Position numbers and translations under genes: made by a program. Below the pieces are notes generated by a model, which saw only the letters and a program-made list of their open reading frames with translations, was not told the origin of the DNA and made no database searches. From assembly GCA_022376515.1 (NCBI GenBank), contig WTXI01000013.1, forward strand, positions 248,001-312,000: a stretch of 64,000 nt of DNA, in the 5' to 3' direction. This document shows, piece by piece, positions 34,023 to 45,330 of the stretch (positions are counted from its first letter, which is position 1; each line of letters begins with the position of its first letter). Source of the DNA: Lactifluus volemus. Lineage: Eukaryota; Basidiomycota; Agaricomycetes; Russulales; Russulaceae.

Positions 34023-37000
34023 CTACTGCTGTCGTGGCGGCTTATATCGCCTCAACATAAGAGAACTACAAGTGACAGAGAACGAGCTGATGCGTACTCC
34101 AAATGTGAGTGAGGTTTGATTGCTATCGGAATGAGTCGACTTACGACAAAGCCATGGCAAGTGAAGCCCAGACAGGGTCAAGGCGGATGTGCCTAATGGG
34201 GTATAGGAAGCCTGCCGCAATCGGAATCGCAGCTATGTTGTACACCAGTGCCCACAACTGATGTACCTTTGAGGTCAGTATATATTTTCATCCATCTCTG
34301 GGGTCACTCACAAAGTTAAGCTTGATCCGCCGAAACACAGTAGCAGATAGATCCACTAGGGTCAGAATACTAACGAGATCCGACGAAACAAGGATGAACG
34401 AGGCACTCGAGAGCGCCACATCGCTTCCCGACCCAATTGCTATGGCCACGTCAGCGGCAGCTAATGCCTATGGAATGGTCAAGTCCGTCAAGAGCGGCCG
34501 CTGAATACTTTTAACACTCACCGGTGCGTCGTTGATGCCATCCCCAACCATGGCGACCACGCAACGGTTGTTCAATCTTATGCCAGATAGCCTTGATCTC
34601 TGCTTCTTCGGAGCGTTCTCTTGAAGCCAACGAACCTTGTCCGCCTAACCATGAACAATAGTCAGCAGGTAACAAGTGAAGTATTACCCGATGTTTCACC
34701 TTTTCGTGAGGTAATACGCCCGCAATCACGTTAGATTCAGGAATGCCTACTTGCCTCGCCACGGACTTTGCAGTGGCCACGTCATCACCGGAAATCATCC
34801 AAGTTGCCAATTTCTGGGACTGTAGGTGTGAAACCACAGCTTTGGCGTCAAGTCGGAGGGGATCTGTAATAGCAAACAAGAAGAGGATTTTGAATGGGCT
34901 AGCCTCCGATGCTTCTGCCGCATTGTCTTGGCGAACAGCGAGTAATACAACACTTTTTCCCTCCGATTTCCAGGACTCCAGTCGGTCAGCGAACTCTGTA
35001 GGAACCTCTGCCCTATGTTCTGCCATCCACGCCTCACTTCCGATGGCCACTGAACAACCCACATCTCGGAATGTAGCCTTGAGTCCCCGTCCAGGGATTT
35101 CTTCAACAGAGCCGGCCGTGTGAAGAATGGCATGGTTTAGCTCGCAATACGAACGAACGGCAGTAGCAAGCGGATGGGAACTAGATGTTTCAATTGCGGC
35201 TGCCAATCCAAGCACGACTTCGCGACTCCATGGGCTTCTGTTACACAAATCTCCAGTGTCTGTGACCGTCGGCTGTCCGCCCACTGTTAGGGTCCCCGTC
35301 TTTCAAAAATGACGACATCGAGCTGCGCGGCCTCCTGAAAAGCCTCGCCACCTCCACGAGCCAAGATCCCAAACTTCGCGGCAACACCGGAGCCGACTAG
35401 AAGAGCGGTTGGAGCAGCAAGTCCAATGCCACATGGACACGCTACGACAAACACAGCGATAGCGAACTCGAGGGACCACAACGCTAGTGAAAACGATTAT
35501 CAATAAACAGCTCTATATCGAAAAGAAGAAACTCACGCCATCCCCCTACGTCTTTATCAAGGTAGCTACGTGGGAGTACGTTACCCAGTCCTAGACTAAG
35601 CCATACGGTCCAAGTAAGGAGGGCAAGTAGCGTGACCACAGGCACGAAATAACTCGTTAAGCGGTCAGCGAAGCGCTCTATGGGCGCTTTTTTTATCTGG
35701 CTATCCCTGACTACGTTGATGACATGATCGAGCCTACACTTGGGTGAGGGTCGCATTATTCGACATGAATGAAGGTACTGACATGGTCTTGCCCTCTGTC
35801 ACATCTATTCTCACATCTACAGCCTGACCAATGTTAATAGTTCCCAGGAATACATGGTCTCCGGAATCCTTCCTGATTGGTTTAGATTCCCCTGTCACCG
35901 CGCTCTCATCAAACAAAGAGGGACCGGAGACAACGACACCATCAATCGCAGGTGTGGCTCCTTTTGGCACTCGAATTATATCGCCAGCTTCCAGGAGATC
36001 CGCAGGGACCTTCTGTACTTTGGAACCGGATTTCGACATCTGAGCTGCTGTGTCTGTGTCTGTGTCTCCCTTTTCTATGTCGTGATTTTCGCTGGGAAAG
36101 CTGGAAAGCTGTCTTGTCTTGTCTACGAAACCCACGACAAAAGCTTCTGCTGGCTTCAACTTTGCTAGGCTAGTAATCGCATCGCTTGTTCGACTCTTGG
36201 CATACGCCTTTATGTATCTGCCTGGCCTGGGGTCAGACGTGCTCCTCATTACGGCGGGCAAGTGGCGTACCAGTGAGTAGAAACATCGTTAAGAAGACGA
36301 CGGAATCAAAGTAAGTTGATGTATCGGCGTGGCCATCTGGGGATGGTAGACTCGAGGCTGCGAGGGCTAGCAAAACGATCGAGGAGAAATAGGCCACACA
36401 GACTCCAGATGATACCTGCCATAGCGGGATACTTGAATAAGCGCCGGGTGGCTGGCGTAGCTGTGAAGACACGTACCAGCAAATCCATACTCCCAAATTG
36501 AGTAAAACGTCTCCATACAGGCGTGCGACTTCCCCTTCTCCACAGAACATATATGTCCTTCAAACCTCGCCTATGGAAGCTTCCAGCGCTATAGAACATC
36601 ACAGGTGTAGCCAAGAAGAAAAGGACCATTGTATCCGCGATGAATTCCCTGTCCACATCGGTTCCATCAAAAAATTCTGACAGAGTTCTTTGGTGATACT
36701 AGGCTCATAAAGAGAACACCAAGACGAAAGTGGGAACGGCAATAATAGCAGAAACCCCAAGCAGTAGAGTAGCTGGCGTTTTTCCCTTGCCTGTGCGGAA
36801 GAGCGCGTCCTCGAGAGAGGGTGTTTTATGTACCGTGACCTGGAAAGGGGGACTGTTGGAGGACGCGATGGCGGCGACAATGTCACGTATGGTGAAGGTG
36901 GGTGGGGATGGGTCATAAGTGAGACGAATAACGGGATCCCGGAGAGTTGGTGCTTCTGTATATACAATCTGACTCATTTTGCTGAGGCATTGCATAACCT

Positions 37001-38082
37001 TTTCAGGACAATGGCTGACGGGAATCTATTGGTCTTTGTGCAAAATTTCTGCTACAATGACTTACTCGCAGAACATGCCCTCTACTGCAGAGCAATGGTA
37101 CGTCGCACCAAGGCAGTGTTTGGAGAATCCGACGTCGTTTCGTTGATAGGCTCCACGGTGACCACAGATGCTTCGAACCCTGCAGCTTTGATAACTTCCT
37201 GCGTTCCTTGATTATATTCCTGCTTTCGACAACAAAAAGGCAGAATTTCCGATGAGATCGACCGAAACCTCTTCGACTCCTTCCAACTCGGAAAGTAACT
37301 TGGTGATGGTGGAAGAGCACGAGTCACGAGTCATCCCCGCGACAGTGAGAGTGACACGAAGGGGCCCGTTCACTTCGACGATTGTCGCTTCTAGGTTTTG
37401 GGGTTGTACTGATACAACTTCGGCTTCGTATCCTATGCTTCTAATAGTCTCGAGTAGGTCCTCTATGATAACGTTGCTATCCAAGGTCGCAGTGGCTGAA
37501 CTTCCGAGAAGCGAGACGGACACGTCATGCACGCCAGATAGTTCGGTCAATGCCTGAGCCACCGTCGTTGTACACGATGCACAAGTCATTCCACCGACCG
37601 AAAGCGTGAGAAAACGCTGCGGCCGCGGGTGTTTTGAGGATGTCCCCGCCTCTGCTTCTAGTATATCAGGCCTACTTTTGAAATCGTGCTGACAAAAATG
37701 GCATTGTTCCAGATGCTTCTTAAATTTATGCGAGGGTATCGAGAGAAAAGAGCGATCCGGTGGTCGAGCAAGGCCCACGTTTGTGGCGTCAGCAATATCG
37801 AAGCCGGCATCTTCAATCGCCTCCCTGATAATGAGACCTGATAGGGAGATAGGATGGTCTACGGTTACACGTTGAGAACGAAAGTAAATGTGGACTGAAT
37901 AGATGGAAGGGCCCCGGGGAGAGTTGTTGAAGAATCTCCTTGATGGTTTCAACGCAACTGCATTGAGAATAGATTAGCAGATCCCGTGGTGGGGAGTCAA
38001 GAAGTAGCGGAAGGTACCTTCCACAATGAAGGTTGGAGATAAATATTGTTGTTGTAACTTGATCGCGGTTATTCACTGACAT
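34023..38082 (-). pseudogene. CCC2/ATP7-like copper-transporting P1B ATPase, disrupted
   Basis: Such enzymes pump Cu(I) into the secretory pathway using ATP. Exon 1 (38082-38018) and exon 2 (from 37957) join to the first metal-binding motif (NLHCGSCVETI). A good second HMA domain (GGMTCASCTTTV) and a third with MTRDSC, lacking the first Cys, follow. Further on are membrane helices, the actuator TGES (FDESAVTGESKP), the metal-site CPC ([13 protein letters not shown]), the nucleotide domain (SSHPLA, SGDD) and the hinge MVGDGINDAP. The stop is at 34025-34023. Introns are visible at several places, for example after GKTM and inside GDGINDAP/ALAAAD. Frame breaks occur in HMA1 (about 37925), after HMA3 (about 37220), among the first helices (about 36550-36250) and at the phosphorylation site, where one lost base near 35303 removes the Asp codon of DKTGT. 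Inactive as written. Confidence 0.85.
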
Positions 38083-38633
38083 TGGCGCGAAGGAGTTTAG
38101 TGATAAGAGATGGTGGTTAAAAAGAAGGAGAATATGACTGGACGTATCAATTAATCACTGAAGAACTATCTCAGGCTATCGAGGTATGCCTTAGGCACCA
38201 AACGTCACATGCTCAGGCTTATATTCTATTTGGCAGTCTGATATCAGAGCATCTGGCTGATTTTGTTTGATCCGGCCCGTCATGGGTGCAGTTTTTCCCA
38301 GATAATCGGCCTTCCTCTTCGGGCTTCCCACAGGAACGCCACCGAGTCGGACCACGCACCCTTGACCCGCATGCTACACATGTCAATGGGGGCGTCAGTT
38401 CTTCGTGGGTCACCGTCACCATCGTCGTAACCTCGTCATGTGGTGGTTCGGGTTCAAGGGCCCTGATTTTCTACACGTTCTCTTGATCCGGATTATGCCA
38501 ATGCGGTTCAGAACGCCGTATAGAAGGCATGCTACTAGTATCATCACAATCGGTTCTGCCAGTGAAAAGGTCTATGTACAGTCGTAAATCACTCATGAAT
38601 CTCGTACAATGCATGGCTTCATCCTTCGCGCCC
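38083..38633. other. Spacer between the two P1B ATPase genes
   Basis: No gene is seen. Its right end (about 38530-38633) is the 3' flank of the PCA1-like ATPase; the same flank is found duplicated and inverted at about 56335-56410. Confidence 0.5.
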
Positions 38634-41600
38634 TCAATACTTGAGAATCCACATGCTCCATGCCACGAGGATGACCGGCACGATACTTACCATCTCTCCT
38701 AAACCTGCATATTCCGGAGCGATGCGGACCTTTAGAAATGCCCCCGCAGCTAATGAGACCGCGAAAAGGTTGTAAACGAACGACCATGCGAAATTGAGGT
38801 ACACCCGCCGCACCGCGCCACGCGAAAGGCGAAAGAGAGCTTCCAATGCACGGGCGAGGTCGGGTGCGAGGATCACGACATCCGCCGCACTTCGAGCAAC
38901 ATCCGTCCCGCTGCCCATGGCAATACCGATGTCCGCGGCGGCAAGTGCCGGCGTGTCGTTTGTCCCATCGCCAACGAACATGACACGTGCCCCTGTCGCT
39001 TGAAGCGCGCGCACACGAGCAACTTTGACTGTGGGTAGGCAGCCACCGACCGCACACACGCTCGGGATGCCCAGCTCTTTCGCGAGGGCGTAACGACGGG
39101 AGGTGCATCGCCAGAGACGATGTGCACCTGGATCCCTTGGCGTTGAAGAAGGTCAATGGCAGCTCGAGCGCTGGACGTGGCACGTCGGATAGTCCGAAAA
39201 AGGCAACAACTTCGGTGTGGAAAGTGACGGCGAACATGGTCAGGGCCTTCTGCTCATGAGGGATATGAGTGGTTCATTTTGTAGGTCGAGCCAGCTTGGG
39301 CTGCCGCCACGGACTTGACGCCATCGAGTGTTACTTCGAGACCTTGGCCGGTGATGGACTGAACTTCGCTCGAAGTGGCACCGCAGATAGATGCGGATAC
39401 TTTGCCGGAGATACTCAGCTACTGCTTTTGAAACAGGATGCGAGCTCTCGGAGACAAGTGCCATGATCGTGCTATTGCGTCTTCACGCAAGATGTGTGCC
39501 TCCACATGGCCAAATGGCCAGACGTCAATGTACCAGTCTTGTCAAACACGGCCACAGTTGTATTCCTGGAGCGTTGAACGGCGGTCGCAGTCTCCAGGTT
39601 CGTTAGTACTGCAGTGGAACAGGTAGATGTATGAAACAAACTTTGAACAGCACACCCTCCCTAATTGCGACGGCACCAGTAATGACGATGACCATCGGCA
39701 CACACAACAACATAGCGCACGGGCATGAAACTACCAGCACCGCAATCGTGTATCGCAGCGCCATCACGCCGGCTTTGTTAATGTCTTCCCCGCGGACGCG
39801 CAAGCCTACGATAACCCATATCACGAAAACTGCCAGTGCCACCGCCAGGGTTACCGGACCAAACCACCCAGCCACACGATCCGCCAAGTCCTGAATAGGA
39901 AGGCGCTCCTCCTGCAGACGCGTCACAAGCGCAGCGAGCTCGGCGAGGGTACTCTCCGCGGGCACTCGGGTGACTTCCATGTCGATGGAAGAAGTTATGT
40001 TCCAGGTACCAGCGATGAGGGGGACGCCAGGAGCCTTGTCAACGGGCCGACTCTCGCCTGTCAAAGTGGACTCGTCGGCTTGAGTTGATCCTCGCAACAC
40101 AATTCCATCCGTAGGGACAAGGGTGTTCGCAGAAACGCGAAGCACGTCATGAGCTTGAACTAGGCTTGCATGAATAGCCGTGACCGTGGTGCCTTCTGAC
40201 GAGACCAGTTGAACAAGATCCGGTTGCAGCGAAACCAAATCATCAAGCACTGATGTCGCGCGTCGGCGTGCATACTCCGAGATAAGCCGGCCGAGGGTGA
40301 TTAGGGTCAACAATAGCGCCGGTGTTTCAAAGAATGGCATGCTGAATCCATGACCCGCGGCTTCCGTCACAAAAGCGACGAACGAGAAAAGATATGCAAT
40401 CGTAGAGGAGAGAATAACGAGTACGTAAATATCGAGGACATGCTGTAGGAAAAGAGTGCGATATGCGGTAGAGTACAAGGGTGCGCCAACATAAATTTGT
40501 ATGCATGTCGCTAGAAAGAGACAAATCGCGCCATATTTGATCGGGCTCGGCCGTAAAGGCGCCCAGGCGAGTATCATCACGGGGACGCAAAGAATGACGG
40601 ATATGAGGGTACGGCGGAAAAGTGAACGAATTTCTTCGCGAATCTGTGCGCTGGAATTGGAGCTAAAAGGAGAAAGCAAGGAACCGCCGAAAGGGGCAAA
40701 GATTTCCAAAACCGAGCGAGGTTCTATAATAGCGGCGTCGTACTGAACGTCAAGAACTATGCTGGACGTTGTGCGTGACGTCCCGAGGAGCTTCACGCCC
40801 AGAGGAAGACTGGGGTATTCGCTGGGCATTCCAGCATCGGACGATACTTTGATGCGAAGAAACCTGTGCTTTCCCTCAAGGAGAGGTTCGTCAACCACGG
40901 CGCAAACAAATCCAGTAATCTCCGTGACTCTCTTGGCTATGTTGGGAGGAAAGACAAGACCTTCGCTGTATCTCAGAGAAGCTTGTCCAGTGAAAGCATT
41001 AACCTTGACATCGTGAACCGAAGGAAGTGTAAGAAGCGCCTTCGACACCTTTGTTGTACAGGACGCGCACTCCATTCCCTCAACAGACAGGACGAGTGTA
41101 TGGACGCGGCCACCACCTTCCGCAGCTACAAGATCGGGGGCCAGGTGGCCTTGAATTTGCCTTGTAGATTTCGTGTTTTTCTCCTTTGCACCAGGGTTAT
41201 GGACACGATGGTGGCGGCTTTGGGTGGTCTGACGCGCCAGTCGATGAGGCAACAACATGCGACTTCGAAAAACGTCCAAAGGTGGTTTCAGACAACACTT
41301 GGAATTTCGGGCCTTGCCAGAGTGGGATGATCTGTGAAGCGAGCGGAATCTTCAATGGACGTGTCATGGGACACTATGCGGGTGATGTCGCGATGGCCTT
41401 CGCAACAGCCTTCGCTACGCGCAAGCCTGTTTCAAGTTTTGTTAGCAAGACGCACACTGAGGTGACAGTGGAATTTACACACGAGGAGTGTCGAAACCGG
41501 TCGCATTGTGTATACCTTCGGCAGACAGGCTGGTACCAACGCAACAAGGTTCTTCACATGCTGAAACAGGTTGAGGGGGGCAAGCGGTGCGGGAACCGGT

Positions 41601-41900
41601 TTCTGGAGGAAGGTGATCGTCTGACTCGCTCTGGTATCTGAAAGAAAAGGAAGAACCTCTTACCTTGTTGGCGTACGGTAGTTTGAGGATCAATGCAGCC
41701 TCTGTCCTTGCAGCCGAGACCTTGTTCATCATCACCGCAAGGCGCTAATTCCCGAAGTAAGCAACGAGGAGTGGCATTCAAGGGACTATATTGCGCACTT
41801 TGTCCGGAGCCGGAGCGAGGCCGGCAACAACTGGAAGGCAAGCCCCGAGAAGATCTCTGGCATCCTCCTTGACCATCTGGTATACATCGCCAACAATATA
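38634..41900 (-). pseudogene. PCA1-like heavy-metal P1B ATPase, disrupted
   Basis: Relatives of yeast PCA1 export Cd or Cu at the plasma membrane. A Cys-rich N-terminal region (CGDDEQGLGCKDRGC, CEEPCCVG) is traceable at about 41880-41330 but not in one frame. From 41279 a long open frame gives an HMA-like domain (GMECASCTTKV), a PCA1-type linker, membrane helices, actuator (ADESTLTGESRP) and SCPCAM. A 50-bp intron (39641-39592, containing TACTAAC) joins GVLFK to TATAVQRSRN and the intact phosphorylation site VFDKTGTLT. Two one-base losses at about 39507 and 39478 then break the frame (expected ..VEAHILRED..). Further breaks occur in the nucleotide domain near 39080-39400. The last part is open again: [29 protein letters not shown] and two helices, stop at 38634. 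The start is uncertain. Confidence 0.82.
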
Positions 41901-42349
41901 TTGTATGGTTTGGTGTTCGAGCTCTCCATCCTGTGCTAATTGTCGATCTTGGTCCGCTGGCACCATGCATCGCAGAGGGAGTAGAAGGAGAATTAAACAC
42001 GGAGAACGGAATTTGCGTGGGATTCCTGAATACAAGCGTTTTCTGGCATGGCCAGATATTGCGATGGGAATTGGGATGTCGGGATCACCAGCGAAGAGAG
42101 AGATGAGGCCTCGATGAGGTTTAATTTAATTTCACGTACTGTACCTGGCGAAGCCGCGCAAGAAGAAAATCGCCGTCAAACTCTATATCTCGCTAAAAAC
42201 TCAACAAAGTTGTATGAAAACTACACCACTGTGCTCAGCACATTCTAACCTATCGTTCTAAATTGTGCTGAGACTGATATTTCAAGTATTTCAAGATCTC
42301 ATTTTTGGAACTCCGATATTATATACCTGAACTTGAATTTGGGACATCA
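41901..42349. other. Upstream flank of the PCA1-like ATPase
   Basis: A minus-strand frame (41778-42035, ending in GACLPVVAGLAPAP..) may be part of an N-terminal exon of the ATPase or an unrelated gene; I do not recognise it. The remainder is AT-rich without genes. Confidence 0.35.
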
Positions 42350-42715
42350 ATGCGATTGCCCTTTTTCCGTCTGTTAAAAGACGCAACTTGTGTGTTCTGT
42401 TCTTATGATACTCTCGTTTGTGCTGATACATAACCTGATTGTTGATTACAATATGCAATAGGCCATCAGGAAACTAGGACTTGTACAAGCGAAAAAGGTC
42501 AAAAAAGGTTTTTGTACATTTTCCTGATGACTACCCTTATCCTCCATGATCAGATAGTACTTCCCCAAGACCGCGAATCCATCTCAACTTGTCCTAGCCT
42601 ACATAGATGGCATCAAAAAAGCTACGTATGATGTTCTCTTCCATTAGTGAGTCACGTGGAGCCAACTGGATTCGCTGTCACGACTCACCCACGCTTGTGC
42701 TTGCAAGTATGTCAT
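42350..42715 (+). pseudogene. MINDY deubiquitinase relic 2 (fragment)
   Basis: Matches relic 1 over its second exon region (the strings around CCCCAAGACCGCGAATCC and TTAGTGAGTC..GGAGCCAA). It is too decayed to translate. It is interrupted by a 71-bp inverted-repeat insertion and ends close to the truncated end of DUF6535 copy C. Confidence 0.6.
42461..42531. mobile_element. 71-bp MITE-like insertion with TA duplication
   Basis: Compared with relic 1, which runs uninterrupted here, relic 2 carries an extra 71 bp. Its ends are imperfect inverted repeats (GGCCATCAGGAAA and TTTTCCTGATGAC), and TA lies on both sides (42459-42460 and 42532-42533), the usual target duplication of Tc1/mariner elements. 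No coding capacity. Confidence 0.6.
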
Positions 42716-42759
42716 CTAAGGCCAAGGAATGGGCATAAAATAACCACTTCAAGGTGAGA

Positions 42760-43700
42760 CTGTCGATCTTCCACGACCTTGTGGTAATCTCCTCTTCTGC
42801 CCTGCGAAATATTTGGGGGCCAGGTCACGAAAGTGCTTCTGAGGCGAGTAAGTATAATAGGACGGCATATACGCGAAAGACCAGTGAAGAAAAAAGGTGA
42901 TTAGTATGGGCTGTTCACCCGCCAAATTGGGGTGATTGTGATGGACAAGGACGCCACTGCCAAAACCGCGATCCACCAAAGTACGGCACAGAAGACGATG
43001 GTATTAATATTGAAGAGATATATGAGAAGGCCGGCAAAGAGCAGGAAGAGGGAAATGTGTATCAGAGTTGGGTGTCGCTTCCGCCGCCAAGGAAAAGCGT
43101 AAGTCTTCGAAGCCGCGGGCAAAAAGTGCACAATCCGGGCTGCGTCGTGAAGGGATCGTGGAGTCTGAGTGATCCGGAGGTAGTATCGACGCGCCCATTT
43201 CTCATTACCACCAGCATGGCAGAGGTAAGACTAATAATCAAGCTCAAGAACAAAAGAGAGTTCACACAGACACAGATGACGTAATTCGGGGAGAGAAGGG
43301 CGACTGGGTAACTCGAGTGACAGGGATGGAGGATAGAAATATGCTCGCATCGGCGAGAAGAACATATATCTTTTCGAGATAGAACGCTGACTTCTCCTGG
43401 GGATCTGGCTTGAAGTCGGCGACAGTTGCCGAAATCACTACTGCAACCGTGACGGAAAGCTGCGAATAGACCGGTCTATCGATTTTGACTTGATGTGTGA
43501 ACTGATGGAGAAGCTTATAAACTGAGGACTACAAAGATAAGACCGCTGTCAGCACCTTTCTTCCAACTTTCGTCCTTCTGCCCGTGTACTTTCTCTAGCA
43601 TTCGGAAATAATTGGCGAAGAACAAAATCGAGCTATCCGAGTCCGCGCGACGAAATTGGCGAGGAAAGGCTAAGGGAGAGGTAACACTCGGTGGAGACAT
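42760..43700 (-). pseudogene. DUF6535 membrane protein, copy C, truncated relic
   Basis: The second exon is recognisable (DSDSSILFFANYFRMLEKVHG, KGADSGLIF). The intron follows, then TGLFAA with a one-base insertion that breaks the first helix, the MNSLLFLSLIISLTSAML helix, and helices 3-4 (LIHISLFLLFAGLLIYLF, then IAVLAVASLSITI). The large C-terminal region is missing beyond about 42760, where MINDY relic 2 begins. Several other frame breaks occur. Confidence 0.75.
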
Positions 43701-44149
43701 CGCTACCTCGACATTTATATTGGGTGCTATGAATAGTAAGGAGAGGTTAGAGAATCTTGAGTGAGTGAAGAAGCTAATTATAAGTTACTTACAATTACTA
43801 GCCAATAGGATGAGGATGAAGGCGCAAACAGTGTCTAACCAATAGCACAAAGCCCTTGTTGGCACTGCCAGTTCACACGTTCACGATCCCATATACACAG
43901 TCCGAACCGGCATGAGTCAGCTATGGCTTGGCTAAGAAGCCTCGTGCAGTCAGGCCTAGTCAGGTGTCTACACAACCCACACCCCTCACCATATTTCTGA
44001 ACCTCGAGCGAGACCAGCCTAGCAATGCCGCCATCTATTGATAATCATCGGCACTCCAAGTCTGAATGGGACCAACAACAACACCCCATCGGTGAGCAAC
44101 CTCGCTCTTCTTTCGGCCATTCCGAGAGATGTGCGCTGAAACCCTCATA
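43701..44149. other. Divergent spacer between DUF6535 copy C and MINDY relic 3
   Basis: About 450 bp with no gene, equivalent in position to the spacer at 26758-27269 between copy A and MINDY relic 1. Confidence 0.5.
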
Positions 44150-45330
44150 AGAACGCTTGCACGTCAAGACAATCTCTTTCTCTTTGTCTGGCCGGGGTGA
44201 ACGTCGTGAATACAACATCATCATAGAGAGTAGCGACAGGTGCGTTTTAGATCTTGTGATACTCTCGTGTGTGCTAATACATCCGATGAGATAGGCCGTG
44301 CTCGTTTATCGCGATATTGAATATCCTCATCCTCCGCGAGCTGATAGAAGTTCCCGGAGAGTACAAAGACAAAGTCGTCTCGTATGATTCCTCGAGAAGC
44401 TTGTCCACGAATACATTGAGAAGCCAAAAAGCAACCTGCATGTGTTTGAAGCACTAAAAGCGATGTCTTCTTCCCCCGGGGAGTCGCATTTTAGTCGAGC
44501 CAACACCCGCAGCCATAGCTCACGTAAGCTCGTGGCTGCAGGAGGAGTGCACTTCAACCCGGTCTTCACCGCCCCAAAGTTCTCCCCGATAAATGACGAG
44601 CTCAAACTCTTTGCGACAGTGGGGATTTTGCTCGTGCATGGTTGGATCGTTGATCCTGAGAGTGAAGAATACCCGCCGTCTCGCATGTAGAGAACTACGA
44701 GTCGGCGCATGATCTGATAGCCGATGATCTCACAGAGAAGAAGAAGTACAAGGACGGTGAGTACCTCCTTGAGCCCTGCCCTTCGTGGGTCTTATGCTAA
44801 TGCGACTCAAGCGGTCACGAAGTTCTTACGTCACTCGTGCTCACAGTTCACGTCCTACGGCCGGAGTCGTCTTCTTACCTTGGCCGTGCACAGAAGCTCT
44901 AGCTTGGAAGAGCCGGTATCTCCACCGCCTAACGGTATTACCCCTGAGCTCAACTCAGCCTCGCACCTTGAACTTTTCGCGCTCTTGCGCAAATCGCATG
45001 TCGTGGTGCTCTGCAGGCACGCCAATGAGTTGTATACCCTCGTGACCGACCACCGGTTCCTGAATCATTCGGGCGTGGTCTGGCAGCGTCTCCTGGAGAC
45101 GGATGGTCGAGCCGAATATTTTGACAGCGCCTTCCGGCACGTCCACCCAGACGTGGAGGATTTTAAGGGACACTTCGATGGGAACTTTCTTGGCAAAGAA
45201 AATCACCACCACCATGAACACAGATTCAGTAAATTCGTCAGCTCAACCAAACACAAGGGTATGTACTCCGTGCCATCCTATGCTGCGCTTTCTTTTGCTA
45301 ACTATCAAAAATCGTCTCTCGTCGTTTGAA
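44150..45330 (+). pseudogene. MINDY-type deubiquitinase relic 3, most complete copy
   Basis: Start region VKTISFSLSGRGERREYNIII leads to SSD; an intron (GTGCGT..GATAG, about 44250-44300) joins to R-PCSFIAILNILILRE, keeping the catalytic Cys but changing QNxNG to ESSDR. Then come FLEKLVHEYIEKP (after a one-base loss), FNPVFTAPKFSP..ELKLFATVGILLVHGWIVDP with the likely catalytic His, a frame slip to VSHVENYESAHDL, an intron (GTGAGTACC..CTCAAG), and an open third exon. That exon holds AVTKFLRHSCSQ.., ELFALLRKSHVVVL, ELYTLVTDHRFL and SGVVWQRL, all standard MINDY motifs. At least two frame breaks and the altered active-site loop argue against activity. Confidence 0.72.

Noticed and set aside
35831..36173. 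Plus-strand frames of 70-104 codons
   Set aside because: Antisense shadows of the actuator domain of the CCC2-like ATPase.
41778..42035. 86-codon minus frame ending in GACLPVVAGLAPAP as a hydrophobin-like gene
   Set aside because: Lacks the eight-cysteine pattern and a signal peptide; left unassigned, perhaps an upstream ATPase exon.
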